Counted from the stretch's first letter, positions 24,168 through 35,468 are shown. The stretch: 64,000 bases of DNA from Pelagibius sp. CAU 1746 (GCF_039839785.1 NZ_JBDOQT010000001.1:1178001-1242000), one strand, 5' to 3'. Made by a program: numbers and translations. The notes: generated by a model not told the origin, from the sequence alone.

Positions 24168-25448
24168 CTAGCCGCGCCGCACGGCGCGCCAGCCGATGTC
24201 GCGGCGGCAGAAGCCTTCCGGCCAGTCGATCTTGTCGACGGCGGCATAGGCGCGTTCCTGGGCTTCCTTGATGCTGGGCGCCATGGCGGTGACGTTAAGG
24301 ACGCGCCCGCCGTTGGCCAGGATCTCGCCCTCGGGGCCCGGTTTGGTGCCGGCATGGAAGACCTTCACGTCGTCGGAGTTGCCGCCGGCGGTCTCCAGGC
24401 CGCGGATCACCGAACCCTTCTCGTAGGCGCCGGGATAGCCCTTGGCGGCCATGACCACGGTCAGCGCCGCGTCCTCGTACCAGCGCAGATCGAAGCTGGA
24501 CAGTTGGCCGTCCGAGCTGGCGATGAGGGCCGGCAGCAGGTCCGACATCAGGCGCATCAGCACCACCTGGCATTCCGGGTCGCCGAAGCGCACGTTGTAT
24601 TCGATCAGTTCCGGCCCCTTGCCGGTGATCATCAGGCCGGCGTAGAGCACGCCCTTGTAGGGCATGCCCTCGGCCTTCATCGCCGCCACGGTCGGCAGGA
24701 TGATGCGCTCCATGGTCTGGTCGATCAGGTCCCGGGTCATCACCGGGGCGGGGGAGTAGGCGCCCATGCCGCCGGTGTTGGGGCCTTCGTCGCCGTCGAA
24801 GGCGCGCTTGTGGTCCTGGGCGGTGACCAGCGGCAGGGCGGTCTCGCCGTCGACCAGGGCGAAGAAGCTGGCTTCCTCGCCTTCCAGGAAAGCCTCGATG
24901 ACCAGTTCCGCGCCGGCCTCGCCGAAGGCGCCGCCGGCCATGGCCTCGTCGATGGCGGCCAGGGCTTCGTCCTCGGTCATGGCGACGGTGACGCCCTTGC
25001 CGGCGGCGAGACCGTCGGCCTTCACCACGATGGGGGCGCCTTGCTCGCGCACGTAGGCCTTGGCCGCGGCGGCCTCGGTGAAGCGCCCATAGGCGGCCGT
25101 GGGGATGCCGTACTTGGCGCAGATGTCCTTGGTGAAGCCCTTGGAGCCCTCCAATTGGGCCGCGGCGGCCGAGGGGCCGAAGGCCTTGACCCCGATCTCA
25201 TCCAGGCGGTCCACCAGGCCCAGGACCAGCGGCGCCTCCGGGCCGACCACCACGTAGTCGACGGCCTCCTTCTGCACGAAGGCGACCAGGGCCTCGACGT
25301 CCTCGGCGGCGATGGGCACGCACTCGGCTTCCTCGGCGATGCCGGCGTTGCCCGGCGCGCAGAAGAGCTTGTGGCAGAGGGGAGAGGCCGCGATGGTCCA
25401 GCACAGCGCGTGCTCGCGCCCGCCGCCGCCCACAACCAGTACCTTCAT
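24168..25448 (-). CDS. purD: phosphoribosylamine-glycine ligase (GAR synthetase)
   Basis: Second step of de novo purine synthesis: joins 5-phosphoribosylamine and glycine using ATP. It has 426 residues, normal for the family. The N-terminal [17 protein letters not shown], the ATP-grasp core ([14 protein letters not shown]), and [12 protein letters not shown] and [12 protein letters not shown] are all canonical. I use the ATG at 25448 because it matches the invariant N terminus; 28 upstream in-frame residues do not. It is divergent from xseA with 82 bases between the two starts. Confidence 0.97.
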   Translation of the reverse strand: MKVLVVGGGGREHALCWTIAASPLCHKLFCAPGNAGIAEEAECVPIAAEDVEALVAFVQKEAVDYVVVGPEAPLVLGLVDRLDEIGVKAFGPSAAAAQLEGSKGFTKDICAKYGIPTAAYGRFTEAAAAKAYVREQGAPIVVKADGLAAGKGVTVAMTEDEALAAIDEAMAGGAFGEAGAELVIEAFLEGEEASFFALVDGETALPLVTAQDHKRAFDGDEGPNTGGMGAYSPAPVMTRDLIDQTMERIILPTVAAMKAEGMPYKGVLYAGLMITGKGPELIEYNVRFGDPECQVVLMRLMSDLLPALIASSDGQLSSFDLRWYEDAALTVVMAAKGYPGAYEKGSVIRGLETAGGNSDDVKVFHAGTKPGPEGEILANGGRVLNVTAMAPSIKEAQERAYAAVDKIDWPEGFCRRDIGWRAVRRG

Positions 25449-25530
25449 GCTGCCCCCGTTATCCTCAGAAATTAGCTGTCTGCGCCATGGCCTGCACGGC
25501 GGGGCTCTTGTAGCATAGCGGCCAGGGACC

Positions 25531-27057
25531 ATGAGCGATTTTTATCCAGAATCAGGCCCCGCAGGCGGCGGCTTCGCGGGGAACGCACCAGGGAATGTCC
25601 CGGAATTCTCGGTTTCGGAGATTTCCCAGGCGGTGAAGCGCACCCTCGAAGGCACCTTCGAGCGGGTGCGCGTGCGCGGCGAGATTTCGGGGTTCAAGCG
25701 CGCGGCCTCGGGCCATCTCTACATGGCGCTGAAGGACGAGAACGCGGTGCTGGACGCCGTCTGCTGGCGCGGCACCGCCGGCAGGCTCTCCATCAAGCCG
25801 GAAGACGGCATGGAGGTCATCGCCAGCGGGCGCATCACCAGCTACCCGGGCCGCTCCAAGTACCAGATCGTCATCGATTCGCTGGAACTGGCGGGCGAGG
25901 GCGCGCTGCTGAAACTGCTGGAGGACCGGCGCCGCAAATTGGCCGAAGAGGGCCTCTTCGCCGAGGAGCGCAAGCAGGGACTGCCCTTCCTGCCGCAGGT
26001 CATCGGCGTGGTCACCTCGCCGACCGGCGCGGTCATCCGCGACATCCTGCACCGCCTGGCCGACCGCTTTCCGCGCCGGGTGCTGGTCTGGCCGGTGCTG
26101 GTGCAGGGCGAGGGTGCGGCCGAGCAGGTCGCCGCCGCGATCCGCGGCTTCAACGCTTTCCCGGCCGCGGGCGGCCCCTTGCCGCGGCCGGACCTTCTGA
26201 TCGTCGCGCGCGGCGGCGGCTCCCTGGAGGATCTCTGGGCCTTCAACGAGGAGGTCGTGGTGCGCGCCGCCGCCGAGTCGCGGATTCCGCTGATCTCCGC
26301 CGTCGGCCACGAGACCGACACCACCCTCATCGACTTCGCCGCCGACCGCCGCGCGCCGACGCCCACCGCCGCGGCCGAGATGGCGGTGCCGGTGCGCCGC
26401 GACCTGCTGATCCAGGCCGGCGATCTTGAGCGCCGTCTGCTGGCCGCCACGACGCGGCTGGTGGCGGAGCGCCGGGAGCGGCTGGAGGGGCTGGGCCGCG
26501 GCCTCGTCGACCCCAAGCGCCTGGTGGAGGAAATGAGCCAGCGCCTGGACGAGCGCGCCGAGCGCCTGAAGGCTGCGTGGAATGGGCTGCTGCGCGACTG
26601 GCAGGCGCGCCTCGACCGCCTGCAGGCCAGCCTGCCGCATCCGCGCCAGCTCTTGGCGGTGAAGGCCGAGCAGCTTGCCGGCCCGGCGGGCCGTCTCGAC
26701 TATATCCGCCCGCGCCTGCTGGCCGAGCGGCGGCGCGAAGTCGACGGTCTTAACCGGGTGTTGGAGAGTATCTCCTATACCAATGTCTTGAAACGCGGCT
26801 ACGCGGTGGTGATGGGCCCGGAAGGTGTCGTGACCAAGCCCGAGGAGGTCACGCCGGGCCTGGCCCTGGAGCTGCGGTTCGCCTCCGGCAGCGCGGCGGC
26901 CACCGGCGGGGCCGGCCAGCCGGCTTCCCAATCGGCAGAGGCCCCGGCATCCGCCGAGAAGCCGGCGGCCAATAAGCCGGCGGCCAATAAGCCGGCGGCC
27001 CGCAAGGGTGAAAAGAAGACGCCGTCCTCCGACGATCCACAGGGGTCCCTGTTGTGA
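25531..27057 (+). CDS. xseA: exodeoxyribonuclease VII large subunit
   Basis: Large subunit of ExoVII, which degrades single-stranded DNA in both directions with XseB. An N-terminal OB-fold (residues ~25-120) is followed by the catalytic domain with [29 protein letters not shown] and [28 protein letters not shown], all conserved. The 508 residues include about 55 extra C-terminal residues rich in Ala/Pro/Lys, encoded partly by a 15-base tandem repeat (26959-27000) giving repeated NKPAA. The next gene starts at a GTG overlapping the stop (GTGA). xseB is not in the window. Confidence 0.95.
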   Translation: MSDFYPESGPAGGGFAGNAPGNVPEFSVSEISQAVKRTLEGTFERVRVRGEISGFKRAASGHLYMALKDENAVLDAVCWRGTAGRLSIKPEDGMEVIASGRITSYPGRSKYQIVIDSLELAGEGALLKLLEDRRRKLAEEGLFAEERKQGLPFLPQVIGVVTSPTGAVIRDILHRLADRFPRRVLVWPVLVQGEGAAEQVAAAIRGFNAFPAAGGPLPRPDLLIVARGGGSLEDLWAFNEEVVVRAAAESRIPLISAVGHETDTTLIDFAADRRAPTPTAAAEMAVPVRRDLLIQAGDLERRLLAATTRLVAERRERLEGLGRGLVDPKRLVEEMSQRLDERAERLKAAWNGLLRDWQARLDRLQASLPHPRQLLAVKAEQLAGPAGRLDYIRPRLLAERRREVDGLNRVLESISYTNVLKRGYAVVMGPEGVVTKPEEVTPGLALELRFASGSAAATGGAGQPASQSAEAPASAEKPAANKPAANKPAARKGEKKTPSSDDPQGSLL

Positions 27058-27875
27058 CCAGAGCTTTGTTGAGCGCCATCGTCCTGTTGCTTGCGGTCTC
27101 CTCCGCCCGGGCGGAGGAGCTGACCCTGGACGGCCAGTTCACCCAGGGCGGCCTCGTCTTCGGCAAGACACTTCCCGGCGCCACGGCCAGCCTGGACGGC
27201 GAGGCGCTGCGCGTGACCCCGGACGGGCGCTTCATCTTCGGCTTCGGGCGCGACCACGCGCCCAGGGCGACGCTAACGGTGACCGTGCCCGGCGGCGCCG
27301 TGATCACCCGCGAGTTGGAGGTGGCGCAGCGCGCGTACGACATCCAGCGCATCGACGGCATCAAGAAGGACTACGTGAGCCCGCCCGAGGAGGTGCTGGC
27401 GCGCATCCGCGCCGACGCGGCGGCGGCGGCCGAGGCGCGCACCGCCGACCGTCCGGAGAGCGATTTCGACTCGGGCTTCATCTGGCCCGCCACCGGGCCG
27501 ATTTCCGGCGTCTACGGCTCGCAGCGCATCCTGAACGGCGAGCCGCGCCAGCCGCACTACGGCGTCGACGTGGCGGGCCCCGTGGGGACGCCGGTCATGG
27601 CGCCGGCCAACGGCGTGGTGACGCTGGCCCACCCCGATATGTACTTCTCCGGCGCTACGCTGATCATCGACCACGGTCACCGTCTCAGTTCCTCCTTCCT
27701 GCACCTGGAGGAAATCCTGGTGCAAGTGGGCCAGCGGGTGAAGCAAGGTGAGGTGGTGGCCCTGATGGGCAAGTCGGGCCGCGTCACCGGCCCGCACCTG
27801 GATTGGCGCATGAACTGGCGCGGCGAACGCATCGACCCGGCCCTGCTGGTCCCGCCGATGCCGAAGAGCGAGTAG
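27054..27875 (+). CDS. M23 family metallopeptidase (LytM domain), periplasmic
   Basis: 273 residues from a GTG overlapping the xseA stop. The signal peptide ends near residue 20 (SSARA-EE). The C-terminal LytM/peptidase M23 domain (about 165-265) keeps His168 and Asp172 (HYGVD) and His217, but the usual H-x-H reads H248-L-D250, so one zinc ligand is Asp instead of His. This GPHLDWRMNW form recurs in alphaproteobacterial M23 proteins. It is probably a peptidoglycan endopeptidase or a regulator of one; activity is not proven because of the substitution. An N-terminal all-beta domain precedes a short helical linker. Confidence 0.85.
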   Translation: MTRALLSAIVLLLAVSSARAEELTLDGQFTQGGLVFGKTLPGATASLDGEALRVTPDGRFIFGFGRDHAPRATLTVTVPGGAVITRELEVAQRAYDIQRIDGIKKDYVSPPEEVLARIRADAAAAAEARTADRPESDFDSGFIWPATGPISGVYGSQRILNGEPRQPHYGVDVAGPVGTPVMAPANGVVTLAHPDMYFSGATLIIDHGHRLSSSFLHLEEILVQVGQRVKQGEVVALMGKSGRVTGPHLDWRMNWRGERIDPALLVPPMPKSE

Positions 27876-27886
27876 GCGGGCACATA

Positions 27887-27985
27887 CCCCCCACCCTAAC
27901 CCTCCCCCATAAGGGGGGAGGGGATTGTGGCGGAGCGCTTCTTCTCCCCCTCCCCCTTGATGGGGGAGGGATGGGGTGGGGGTGG
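27887..27985. repeat. GGGGAGG-type palindromic repeat
   Basis: Nested inverted repeats of C-rich and G-rich arms: CCACCCTAACCCTCCCCCAT on the left against ATGGGGGAGGGATGGGGTGG on the right, with inner partial copies (CCCCCATAAGGGGGG). Such elements are frequent intergenic repeats in proteobacteria. It lies between convergent genes and could stop transcription from both sides. Confidence 0.65.
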
Positions 27986-28002
27986 CTCTCGGTCTAGGTC
28001 GT

Positions 28003-28923
28003 CTAAGGCCGGTCCCAGCGGCGGTGCAGCCACAGCCAGTCCTCGGGGCGCCGGCGGATCCAGCGTTCCAGAATCCGGTTCACCTCGGTCATCATGGCCT
28101 TGGCGGCTTCCTGTCTGTCCTCCAGGGCGGGGCGGGCCAGCGGCTCTTCCACCGTCAGGCGGAAGCGGGCGCCGCCCAGGCGCTCCAGGTGCGCCGGGAA
28201 AACCTCCACGTCGTGGTCCAGGGCCAAGCGTGCGATGCCCAGATTGGTACGCGCCGGCCTGCCGAAGAGCGGCAGGGGCACGCCCTGGCTGACCCGCTGG
28301 TCGACCAGCACCCCCAGGTTCTGGCCCTGCTGCAGCAGCTTCACCGCCTGGCGGGCGCCGCTGACGCCCTTGGGGATCTTGCCCCAGTCGCCGGTCGGGC
28401 GCTGGCGGAAGAACAGCAGAATGCGCTGGATGATGGGGTTGTTCACCGGGCGGGACACCACCGTCATGTTGTGGCCATGCTTGTAGGCCGCAATCGGCAT
28501 CAGCTCGAAGTTCGCCATATGAGCGGAGATGACGATGAAGGCCTTGCCCCGGTTGCGGACCGCCGCCAGGCGCTCGGCGCCGGCTACCTCGATGCGCCCC
28601 GAGGCGGGGTCGGCGATGGCGCCCAGGTGCGGGTATTCGGCGATCATACGCCCCAGGTTTTCCCACATGCCGGCGACGATGCGGCGGCGTTCGGCCTCCG
28701 GCATCTCCGGAAAGGCGATGGCCAGGTGCTCCATGGCGCGGCGGCTGACCGCCAGGCGGCTGCCGATCTGCCGCGTCAGCCAGCCGCCCAGGTTGGAGGC
28801 CCAGTCGACCGGCAGCAGCCAGAAGATGCCGAGCAGCAGGAACTGCGCCAGCCCTTCGACGGCATGGCGGAGGGAGCGCAGGGCCTTGCGCCAGGGGCGG
28901 TGCTTGTGGGCCCAGCCGGTCAT
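28003..28923 (-). CDS. lipid A biosynthesis acyltransferase (LpxL/HtrB-like)
   Basis: 306-residue member of the LpxL/LpxM lysophospholipid acyltransferase family, anchored by an N-terminal hydrophobic segment (about residues 25-45). It transfers a secondary acyl chain to a lipid A precursor. The catalytic H-x4-D/E motif is His135...Glu140 in ISAHMANFE. The downstream VDQRVSQGVPLPLFGRPA region is the conserved acceptor-site segment. It is the last gene of the msbA-DUF374-lpxK-lpxL cluster and overlaps lpxK by four bases. It could instead be an ornithine-lipid or lauroyl transferase, but the neighbours argue for lipid A. Confidence 0.88.
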   Translation of the reverse strand: MTGWAHKHRPWRKALRSLRHAVEGLAQFLLLGIFWLLPVDWASNLGGWLTRQIGSRLAVSRRAMEHLAIAFPEMPEAERRRIVAGMWENLGRMIAEYPHLGAIADPASGRIEVAGAERLAAVRNRGKAFIVISAHMANFELMPIAAYKHGHNMTVVSRPVNNPIIQRILLFFRQRPTGDWGKIPKGVSGARQAVKLLQQGQNLGVLVDQRVSQGVPLPLFGRPARTNLGIARLALDHDVEVFPAHLERLGGARFRLTVEEPLARPALEDRQEAAKAMMTEVNRILERWIRRRPEDWLWLHRRWDRP

Positions 28924-29921
28924 GGAGGGGAGGTCCTTGCGCGCAGTTCGGGCAGGCGCTCCAGAAGCCGGAGCAGGGCCTCCTTGTCGTCCCAGGCCAG
29001 GTCCACGTCAAGCACGGCAATGTCCGGCGCGCCGGCCCCCGGGCGCGCCGCACCCATGCGGGCCGCGTCCTTGGCGGTGGTGACCAGTTGCGCCCCGGCG
29101 GCCCGGGCGGCGCTGCGCAGGCGCGCCAGGGTCGCCGCCGTGTAGGGCTGGTGGTCGGGGAAGGACTCCGTTCCCGCCAGTTCTGCACCTTGGCCGCGCA
29201 GGGTCTCGAAGAACTTCTCCGGGCGGCCGATGCCGGCGAAGGCGAAGACGCGCTGCCCCCGCAGCGCGTCGTCCTTGGGCTGCAGGCGCGCGCGCAGAAC
29301 CGCCAGGTCTTTCGCCAGGTTCTTTTCGGTTTCGCCGATATAGCCCTCTCCCACGATGACCAGCGCGTCGGCGCGGGCAAGGCCGCTGGCCGCCGTTTCG
29401 CGCAGCGGGCCCGCCGGCATGACCCGGCCGTTGCCCAGGCCGTAGCCCGCGTCGACCACCAGCAGCGAAAGGTCTTTCTTCAGGCTCGGGTTCTGGAAAC
29501 CGTCGTCCATGACGATGATGTCCGCGCCGGCCTCCGCCGCGGCCCTGGCCCCGGCGACCCGGTCGCGCGAGACCCAGGTGGGCGCGGCCGCGGCCAGCAG
29601 CAGAGCCTCGTCGCCGACGTCCGCCGCGTCGTGCTCGCCCGGCACCACGCGCAGCGGCCCCGCCGCCGCGCCGCCGTAGCCGCGGGTCAGGGCGGCGGGC
29701 CTCAGGCCACGGTCTTTCAGGATTTCGAGCAGGGAGAGCGCCACCGGCGTCTTGCCGGCGCCGCCAGCCACCAGGTTGCCGACGCAGATCACCGGAACGG
29801 CCGCCTGCCAGGGCCTGGCGGCGGCGCGGCGGGCCACGCCGGCCAGGTGATAGATGCCGCCCAGCGGGTTCAGCAACCGCGCCAACAGGCCGTCGCGGTG
29901 CCAGAAGTCAGGCGCTTGCAT
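28920..29921 (-). CDS. lpxK: tetraacyldisaccharide 4'-kinase
   Basis: Phosphorylates the 4' position of the lipid A disaccharide at the inner membrane. It has 333 residues. The P-loop is VGNLVAGGAGKTPVAL at about residues 46-61, the LpxK form of Walker A. TRGYGG, VGDEALLLA and IIVMDDGFQNPSLKKDLSL are also diagnostic. The gene overlaps the preceding acyltransferase gene by 14 bases and the following one by four, so the unit is tightly coupled. Confidence 0.96.
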   Translation of the reverse strand: MQAPDFWHRDGLLARLLNPLGGIYHLAGVARRAAARPWQAAVPVICVGNLVAGGAGKTPVALSLLEILKDRGLRPAALTRGYGGAAAGPLRVVPGEHDAADVGDEALLLAAAAPTWVSRDRVAGARAAAEAGADIIVMDDGFQNPSLKKDLSLLVVDAGYGLGNGRVMPAGPLRETAASGLARADALVIVGEGYIGETEKNLAKDLAVLRARLQPKDDALRGQRVFAFAGIGRPEKFFETLRGQGAELAGTESFPDHQPYTAATLARLRSAARAAGAQLVTTAKDAARMGAARPGAGAPDIAVLDVDLAWDDKEALLRLLERLPELRARTSPP

Positions 29922-30651
29922 GGCGGTCTTCCGCTTTGCCCGCCGCGACTTCCGGGGCGGCGGCCTCGATCTCTTCCTGGCCCAGGGCGCGCTCGGCTTC
30001 GTTGGTCAGGCTGTTGAGGCAATCCTCAGCCGTCCGGCGGCAGCGCTCCAGGGTCTCGGCGTCGGCCTCGCGCGGCACCGTGATCGGCGGGCCGAAATGT
30101 ATCACCGCGCGGGCGAAAGGCAGCGGCAGGCAGAAGCGGTCCCAGGTCCGGAAAAGCTTGCGCGGCCGGGCGCTGCCGGTCAGCGCCACCAGCGGCGCGC
30201 CGGTCATCTGGGCCGCCTTCACGGCGCCGGACTTGAAGCGCATGCGCGGGCCCTTGGGGCCGTCGGGGGTGATCACCACGGTGGTGCCCTGTTTCAGCAG
30301 GCGGCTCATGCCGCGCAGGGCCGTGGCGCCGCCGCGCCGGCTTGAGCCGGCGATCGTCTCGTAGCCGAAGGCCCGGGCGCCGCGTGCGATGAGCTGCCCG
30401 TCACGGTGGCCGGAGGCGACCACGCCCATAAGCTTGGGCGGCTTCGGCCAGCCGCCGGAGAGAAAGAACATGCGGCCGTGCCACATGCAGAGGATCATCG
30501 GCTTGCCGGCGTCGAGCAGGGCCCGGGTCTCCGGATCGATGCGCCGTTCCCAGCGCACCGTCAGGTGGAACAGCCACATGAGGCCGGCGATCCCGTAGCC
30601 GAAGAGCTTCTGCGCCGGTTCCGACTTGATCCATGTGGAGAGGATTTTCAC
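29908..30651 (-). CDS. DUF374 lysophospholipid acyltransferase-like protein
   Basis: 247 residues. DUF374 proteins belong to the LPLAT acyltransferase superfamily and accompany LPS genes in Alphaproteobacteria. N-terminal hydrophobic segment (residues ~15-32), then LCMWHGRMFF, VVASGHRDGQLIARGARAFGYETIAGSS and VVITPDGPKGPRMRFKSG, the conserved blocks of the family. The histidine of SGHRDGQ is the likely acyltransferase-type residue. The precise acyl donor and acceptor are unknown. It lies 37 bases downstream of msbA. In many relatives waaA follows this gene; here lpxK follows directly. Confidence 0.85.
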   Translation of the reverse strand: MKILSTWIKSEPAQKLFGYGIAGLMWLFHLTVRWERRIDPETRALLDAGKPMILCMWHGRMFFLSGGWPKPPKLMGVVASGHRDGQLIARGARAFGYETIAGSSRRGGATALRGMSRLLKQGTTVVITPDGPKGPRMRFKSGAVKAAQMTGAPLVALTGSARPRKLFRTWDRFCLPLPFARAVIHFGPPITVPREADAETLERCRRTAEDCLNSLTNEAERALGQEEIEAAAPEVAAGKAEDRHASA

Positions 30652-30688
30652 GGCGGGAGGGCGCTCCGCGGCTCTCGGGGGCTGCAGG

Positions 30689-32554
<1,866 letters not shown>

Positions 32555-32673
32555 CAGCCGTTAATGAGGGCGGAAGTTTACCATGCCGCCCGGTGCTGCG
32601 TCACGCGGCCAAAAGCCGCTGCCGCCGGGGCTTTGCGGCTGCCATAGGCGTGGATTTCGCAGGCCGAGGCGCT

Positions 32674-33672
32674 ATGATCCGCCAAATCATGGTCGATACG
32701 CCGGAAAACGGCGGCGCCCCGCGGCGTCTGCTGGTCATCTACAACCCCACCGCCGGGGGGCGCCGCCGTCAGCGATTTGAAGCCGTGCTGGCGGAGTTGG
32801 CCGGATTCGGCTGTTCACTGGACGTGCGCCCGACCGGCGGGCCCGGTGACGCCGCCGCCCTGGCGCGGGCGGCCGACCCTGCGGGCTGCGACCTGGTGGT
32901 CGCCGCCGGCGGCGACGGCACCATCAACGAGGTGATCAACGGCCTGGTCGCTGGCCAGGTCGGCGGCCAGGTTGGCGGCCAGGTCGGCGGCCAGGTCGGC
33001 GCGGACGCCGCCGGCCGGGGGCCTCTGCCGCTTGCGGTGCTGCCGCTGGGCACGGCCAACGTGCTGGCCGCCGAGCTGGGCCTCGACCTGGTGCCGGCGA
33101 ACATCGCCCGGGTCATCGCCGGCGGGCCGCTGCGCAGCGTCTGCCTGGGCCAGGCCAGCGTGCCCGGCGCGCCGCTGCGGCACTTCTCCCTCATGGCCGG
33201 CGCCGGCTTCGACGCGCGCGTCGTCGATGGCGTCGACCTCTGCATGAAGCGCCTGCTCGGCAAGGGCGCCTACCTGTTGGAGGGCTTCCGCCAGATGTCC
33301 CTGAAGAAGCCGCCGCCGATGCGGGTCACGGTCGACGGCGAAGTCCACGAGGCGGCGTCGGTCGTCGTCAGCAAGGTGCGCTTCTACGGCGGACGCTACC
33401 TGCTGGCGCCCGAGGCGCGCCTGGCGGACCCGCTGCTGCACGTCTGCCTGTTCCGCCACGGCGATGCGTTGAGCATCCTGCGCTACGCCGCGGCGCTGCA
33501 GCGCGGCCGGTTGCCCGGTATGGCGGGCTTCCGGATCGTCACCGGCCGGGACATCCGCATCGAAGGCGGCCCCGGCGCGCCGCTGCAGGCCGACGGCGAC
33601 ATCATCGGCCGGCTGCCCGCGCGGATCGGCGTGCTGCCCCATGGCCTGCGCATGGCGGCGGCGGAGGTTTAG
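32674..33672 (+). CDS. diacylglycerol kinase family lipid kinase
   Basis: About 332 residues of the DAGK catalytic family (YegS/DgkB-like), which phosphorylates diacylglycerol or a related lipid. The nucleotide site VVAAGGDGTINEVINGL and the LPLGTANVLAAELGL motif are intact; the C-terminal beta domain ends QADGDIIGRLP. Between these motifs lies an insertion of four tandem VGGQ-type units encoded by a 12-base repeat (32953-33000). I chose the ATG at 32674 (MIRQIMVDTPENGG); another ATG is at 32689, and 27 residues upstream look non-coding. It is divergent from msbA. Confidence 0.88.
   Translation: MIRQIMVDTPENGGAPRRLLVIYNPTAGGRRRQRFEAVLAELAGFGCSLDVRPTGGPGDAAALARAADPAGCDLVVAAGGDGTINEVINGLVAGQVGGQVGGQVGGQVGADAAGRGPLPLAVLPLGTANVLAAELGLDLVPANIARVIAGGPLRSVCLGQASVPGAPLRHFSLMAGAGFDARVVDGVDLCMKRLLGKGAYLLEGFRQMSLKKPPPMRVTVDGEVHEAASVVVSKVRFYGGRYLLAPEARLADPLLHVCLFRHGDALSILRYAAALQRGRLPGMAGFRIVTGRDIRIEGGPGAPLQADGDIIGRLPARIGVLPHGLRMAAAEV
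32953..33000 (+). repeat. 12-base in-frame tandem repeat (x4)
   Basis: Four consecutive units of GGCCAGGTCGGC (one with T for C) inside the lipid kinase gene. They encode GQVG repeated and keep the reading frame at any copy number. The repeat sits in a loop between the GGDGT and LPLGTAN motifs. Confidence 0.85.
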
Positions 33673-33752
33673 CGCCCTGCGGCGCTGCCGCGCCGGCGGA
33701 GTGGATAAGACTCGCCAACCGGGAGGACGGCCGCATCGCGCCGGTCATCCAG

Positions 33753-34868
33753 TTGCTCGGAAAGGAGGACATCCGCGTACGCCCCGATGACAACAAGGAA
33801 CTGATGGCGACGCCCAACTTCATCTTCCTGCCGGTCGCCGACGCGGGGCACGGGAACGTCATCCGCTTCGCCGCGGACGCCACGAAAGACAGGGCCGAGG
33901 CCGAAGCGCGCGCGGAACGCAAACGGCTCTTCAAGCTGGCGCTGGCGCGCAGCATCCCGGAGCTGCGGCGGGACTTCACTTCCAACCGGACCAACGAGGC
34001 CTTTCTGGACCGCGCCGACAGCGATCGCGCCAAGACCAAGCATGTGGTCTTCGTCGTTCACGGCATACGCGACTGGGGCGGCTGGATGGGCGAGTTCAAG
34101 CAGGAGCTCGAGGCGCAGGATCCCACGGTCAGGGTCGTCACCTCGAAGTACGGGTACTTCCCGATGTTCCGCTTTCTGCTCTTCGACGACCGCGAGGAGA
34201 ACGTTCGCTGGTTCGTCGATCAATATATCGAAACCCTGGCGCTCTATCCCAATGCGGAGCGACGAAGCTTCATCGGGCACAGCAATGGCACCTATCTGCT
34301 GGCGAGCGCGTTGCAGAACTATCAAGCCATCTATTTCGACCGGGTTTATTTCGCAGGGAGCGTGGTGCCGTCGGATTTCGGCTGGAACGAGCTTCTGAGG
34401 GCGCGGCGTATCGGCGTTCTGCGCAACGATATCGCCCAGGGCGACTGGGTGGTTGCGCTGGGGCCGAAATTCTACCAGCAGGTGAAGAACCTCTTCGGCC
34501 TCGAGAATACCGTGTTCTTCAACCTCGGCAGCGGCGGCTTCAACGGATTCATCGAAACCGCCGGGCACCAGTACGTCGGCATGCTGGCCGGCGGGCATAG
34601 CGCCGCGCTGGAGTCGCCGCAGAACAGGAAGTCGATCCGGTCTTTCATTCTCACCGGCGCGACCTCCGGTCTGCCGCGAAGCGACGGCGCGGGGATGCTG
34701 GGGGTCCTGTCGAATGTCGCCTGGGCGGTCTGGCTTCTGGCCGCCGCTGCCGTCACGGCGTTGGGCTGGGCGATCTGGCGGTGTCTGGCGGTGGTGCGCC
34801 GGGCCGGCGTCATCGTCTTCGTCGCGGTCTACGCGGCGCTGGTTTTCGTGGTGCTGAACACCGTGTAG
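33753..34868 (+). CDS. alpha/beta-hydrolase-like protein with C-terminal membrane helices
   Basis: About 371 residues. The central part has a hydrolase fold: FVVHGIRDWGGW (oxyanion region, around residue 99), and the nucleophile elbow FIGHSNGTYLL (around 175). His262-region GHQYVGML or GGHSAAL may hold the catalytic histidine. Two hydrophobic helices at about 325-345 and 350-370 anchor the C terminus. The substrate is unknown; a lipase or esterase is plausible. The start is unclear: 33753 is a TTG; the first ATG is at 33804. The frame is also open upstream, with residues (WIRLANREDGRIAP) that look protein-like but no start codon. Confidence 0.6.
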   Translation: MLGKEDIRVRPDDNKELMATPNFIFLPVADAGHGNVIRFAADATKDRAEAEARAERKRLFKLALARSIPELRRDFTSNRTNEAFLDRADSDRAKTKHVVFVVHGIRDWGGWMGEFKQELEAQDPTVRVVTSKYGYFPMFRFLLFDDREENVRWFVDQYIETLALYPNAERRSFIGHSNGTYLLASALQNYQAIYFDRVYFAGSVVPSDFGWNELLRARRIGVLRNDIAQGDWVVALGPKFYQQVKNLFGLENTVFFNLGSGGFNGFIETAGHQYVGMLAGGHSAALESPQNRKSIRSFILTGATSGLPRSDGAGMLGVLSNVAWAVWLLAAAAVTALGWAIWRCLAVVRRAGVIVFVAVYAALVFVVLNTV

Positions 34869-34905
34869 GGAGCCGCTGCCGTTTGCCCTCCAATCGTGAT
34901 CGGAT

Positions 34906-35421
34906 CTAGTGCTCCTGCCAGATGTAGCCGATGGCGAAGCGGTTCCCCTGGTGGTCCTGCATCGGCAGGGTCAGGTCGCGGAGCACGCAGTGGGGCCGGT
35001 CGAGGTATTCCATGTTGTAGGCCAGAATGGCGGTGCGGTTCTCGAAGTAGACGATCCGGTCCGATTGCTTCCATAGCGCGTTGACGTCGCCGCGCACAAA
35101 GTCGTCCGTGCGAAGGCCGATGACGTCCTCGTTCCACACGGCCTTCAGGTCCTCGCCCATCAGGCGCATCCGGCTTTGCCGCTCTTCCGGGTCCCATTCC
35201 TCGATGTAGATGTTGGAGAGCAGCGCCGGTACCTCCAGCGGATCGAACTGCTGCTTCATCGCGAGACCGTGCTCCCGCAGCAACCGCGACCAGTAGTTGA
35301 AAAGTTGGAGCGCACTGTCGTTGCCGACCAGGCGACGAAATTCGGTCGTGTCCGCACCTGCCAGGATGTCCTCGACGGAGGGGCCGGGAATCAGCCCCGG
35401 CGCAAGTAAGTCAGAATTCAT
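34906..35421 (-). CDS. PAS_5 family protein (copy 1)
   Basis: 171 residues of the PAS_5 (PF07310-type) family, a PAS-fold sensor without an output domain, common in several copies in Alphaproteobacteria. Typical features are LFNYWSRLLREHGLAM (family W at the first helix), LLSNIYIEEWDPEERQSRMRLMGEDL, and VYFENRTAILAYNMEYLDRP with the C-terminal IGYIWQEH. It begins at the ATG at 35421. Its TAG stop lies within a GATCTAG repeat end (34892-34909). The ligand is unknown; two further PAS_5 genes occur at 45959 and 57200. Confidence 0.75.
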   Translation of the reverse strand: MNSDLLAPGLIPGPSVEDILAGADTTEFRRLVGNDSALQLFNYWSRLLREHGLAMKQQFDPLEVPALLSNIYIEEWDPEERQSRMRLMGEDLKAVWNEDVIGLRTDDFVRGDVNALWKQSDRIVYFENRTAILAYNMEYLDRPHCVLRDLTLPMQDHQGNRFAIGYIWQEH

Positions 35422-35468
35422 TGCGTTGGTTCGCTTTGGGTGCAATGGGCGTCCATGCCCGGCCGGCG

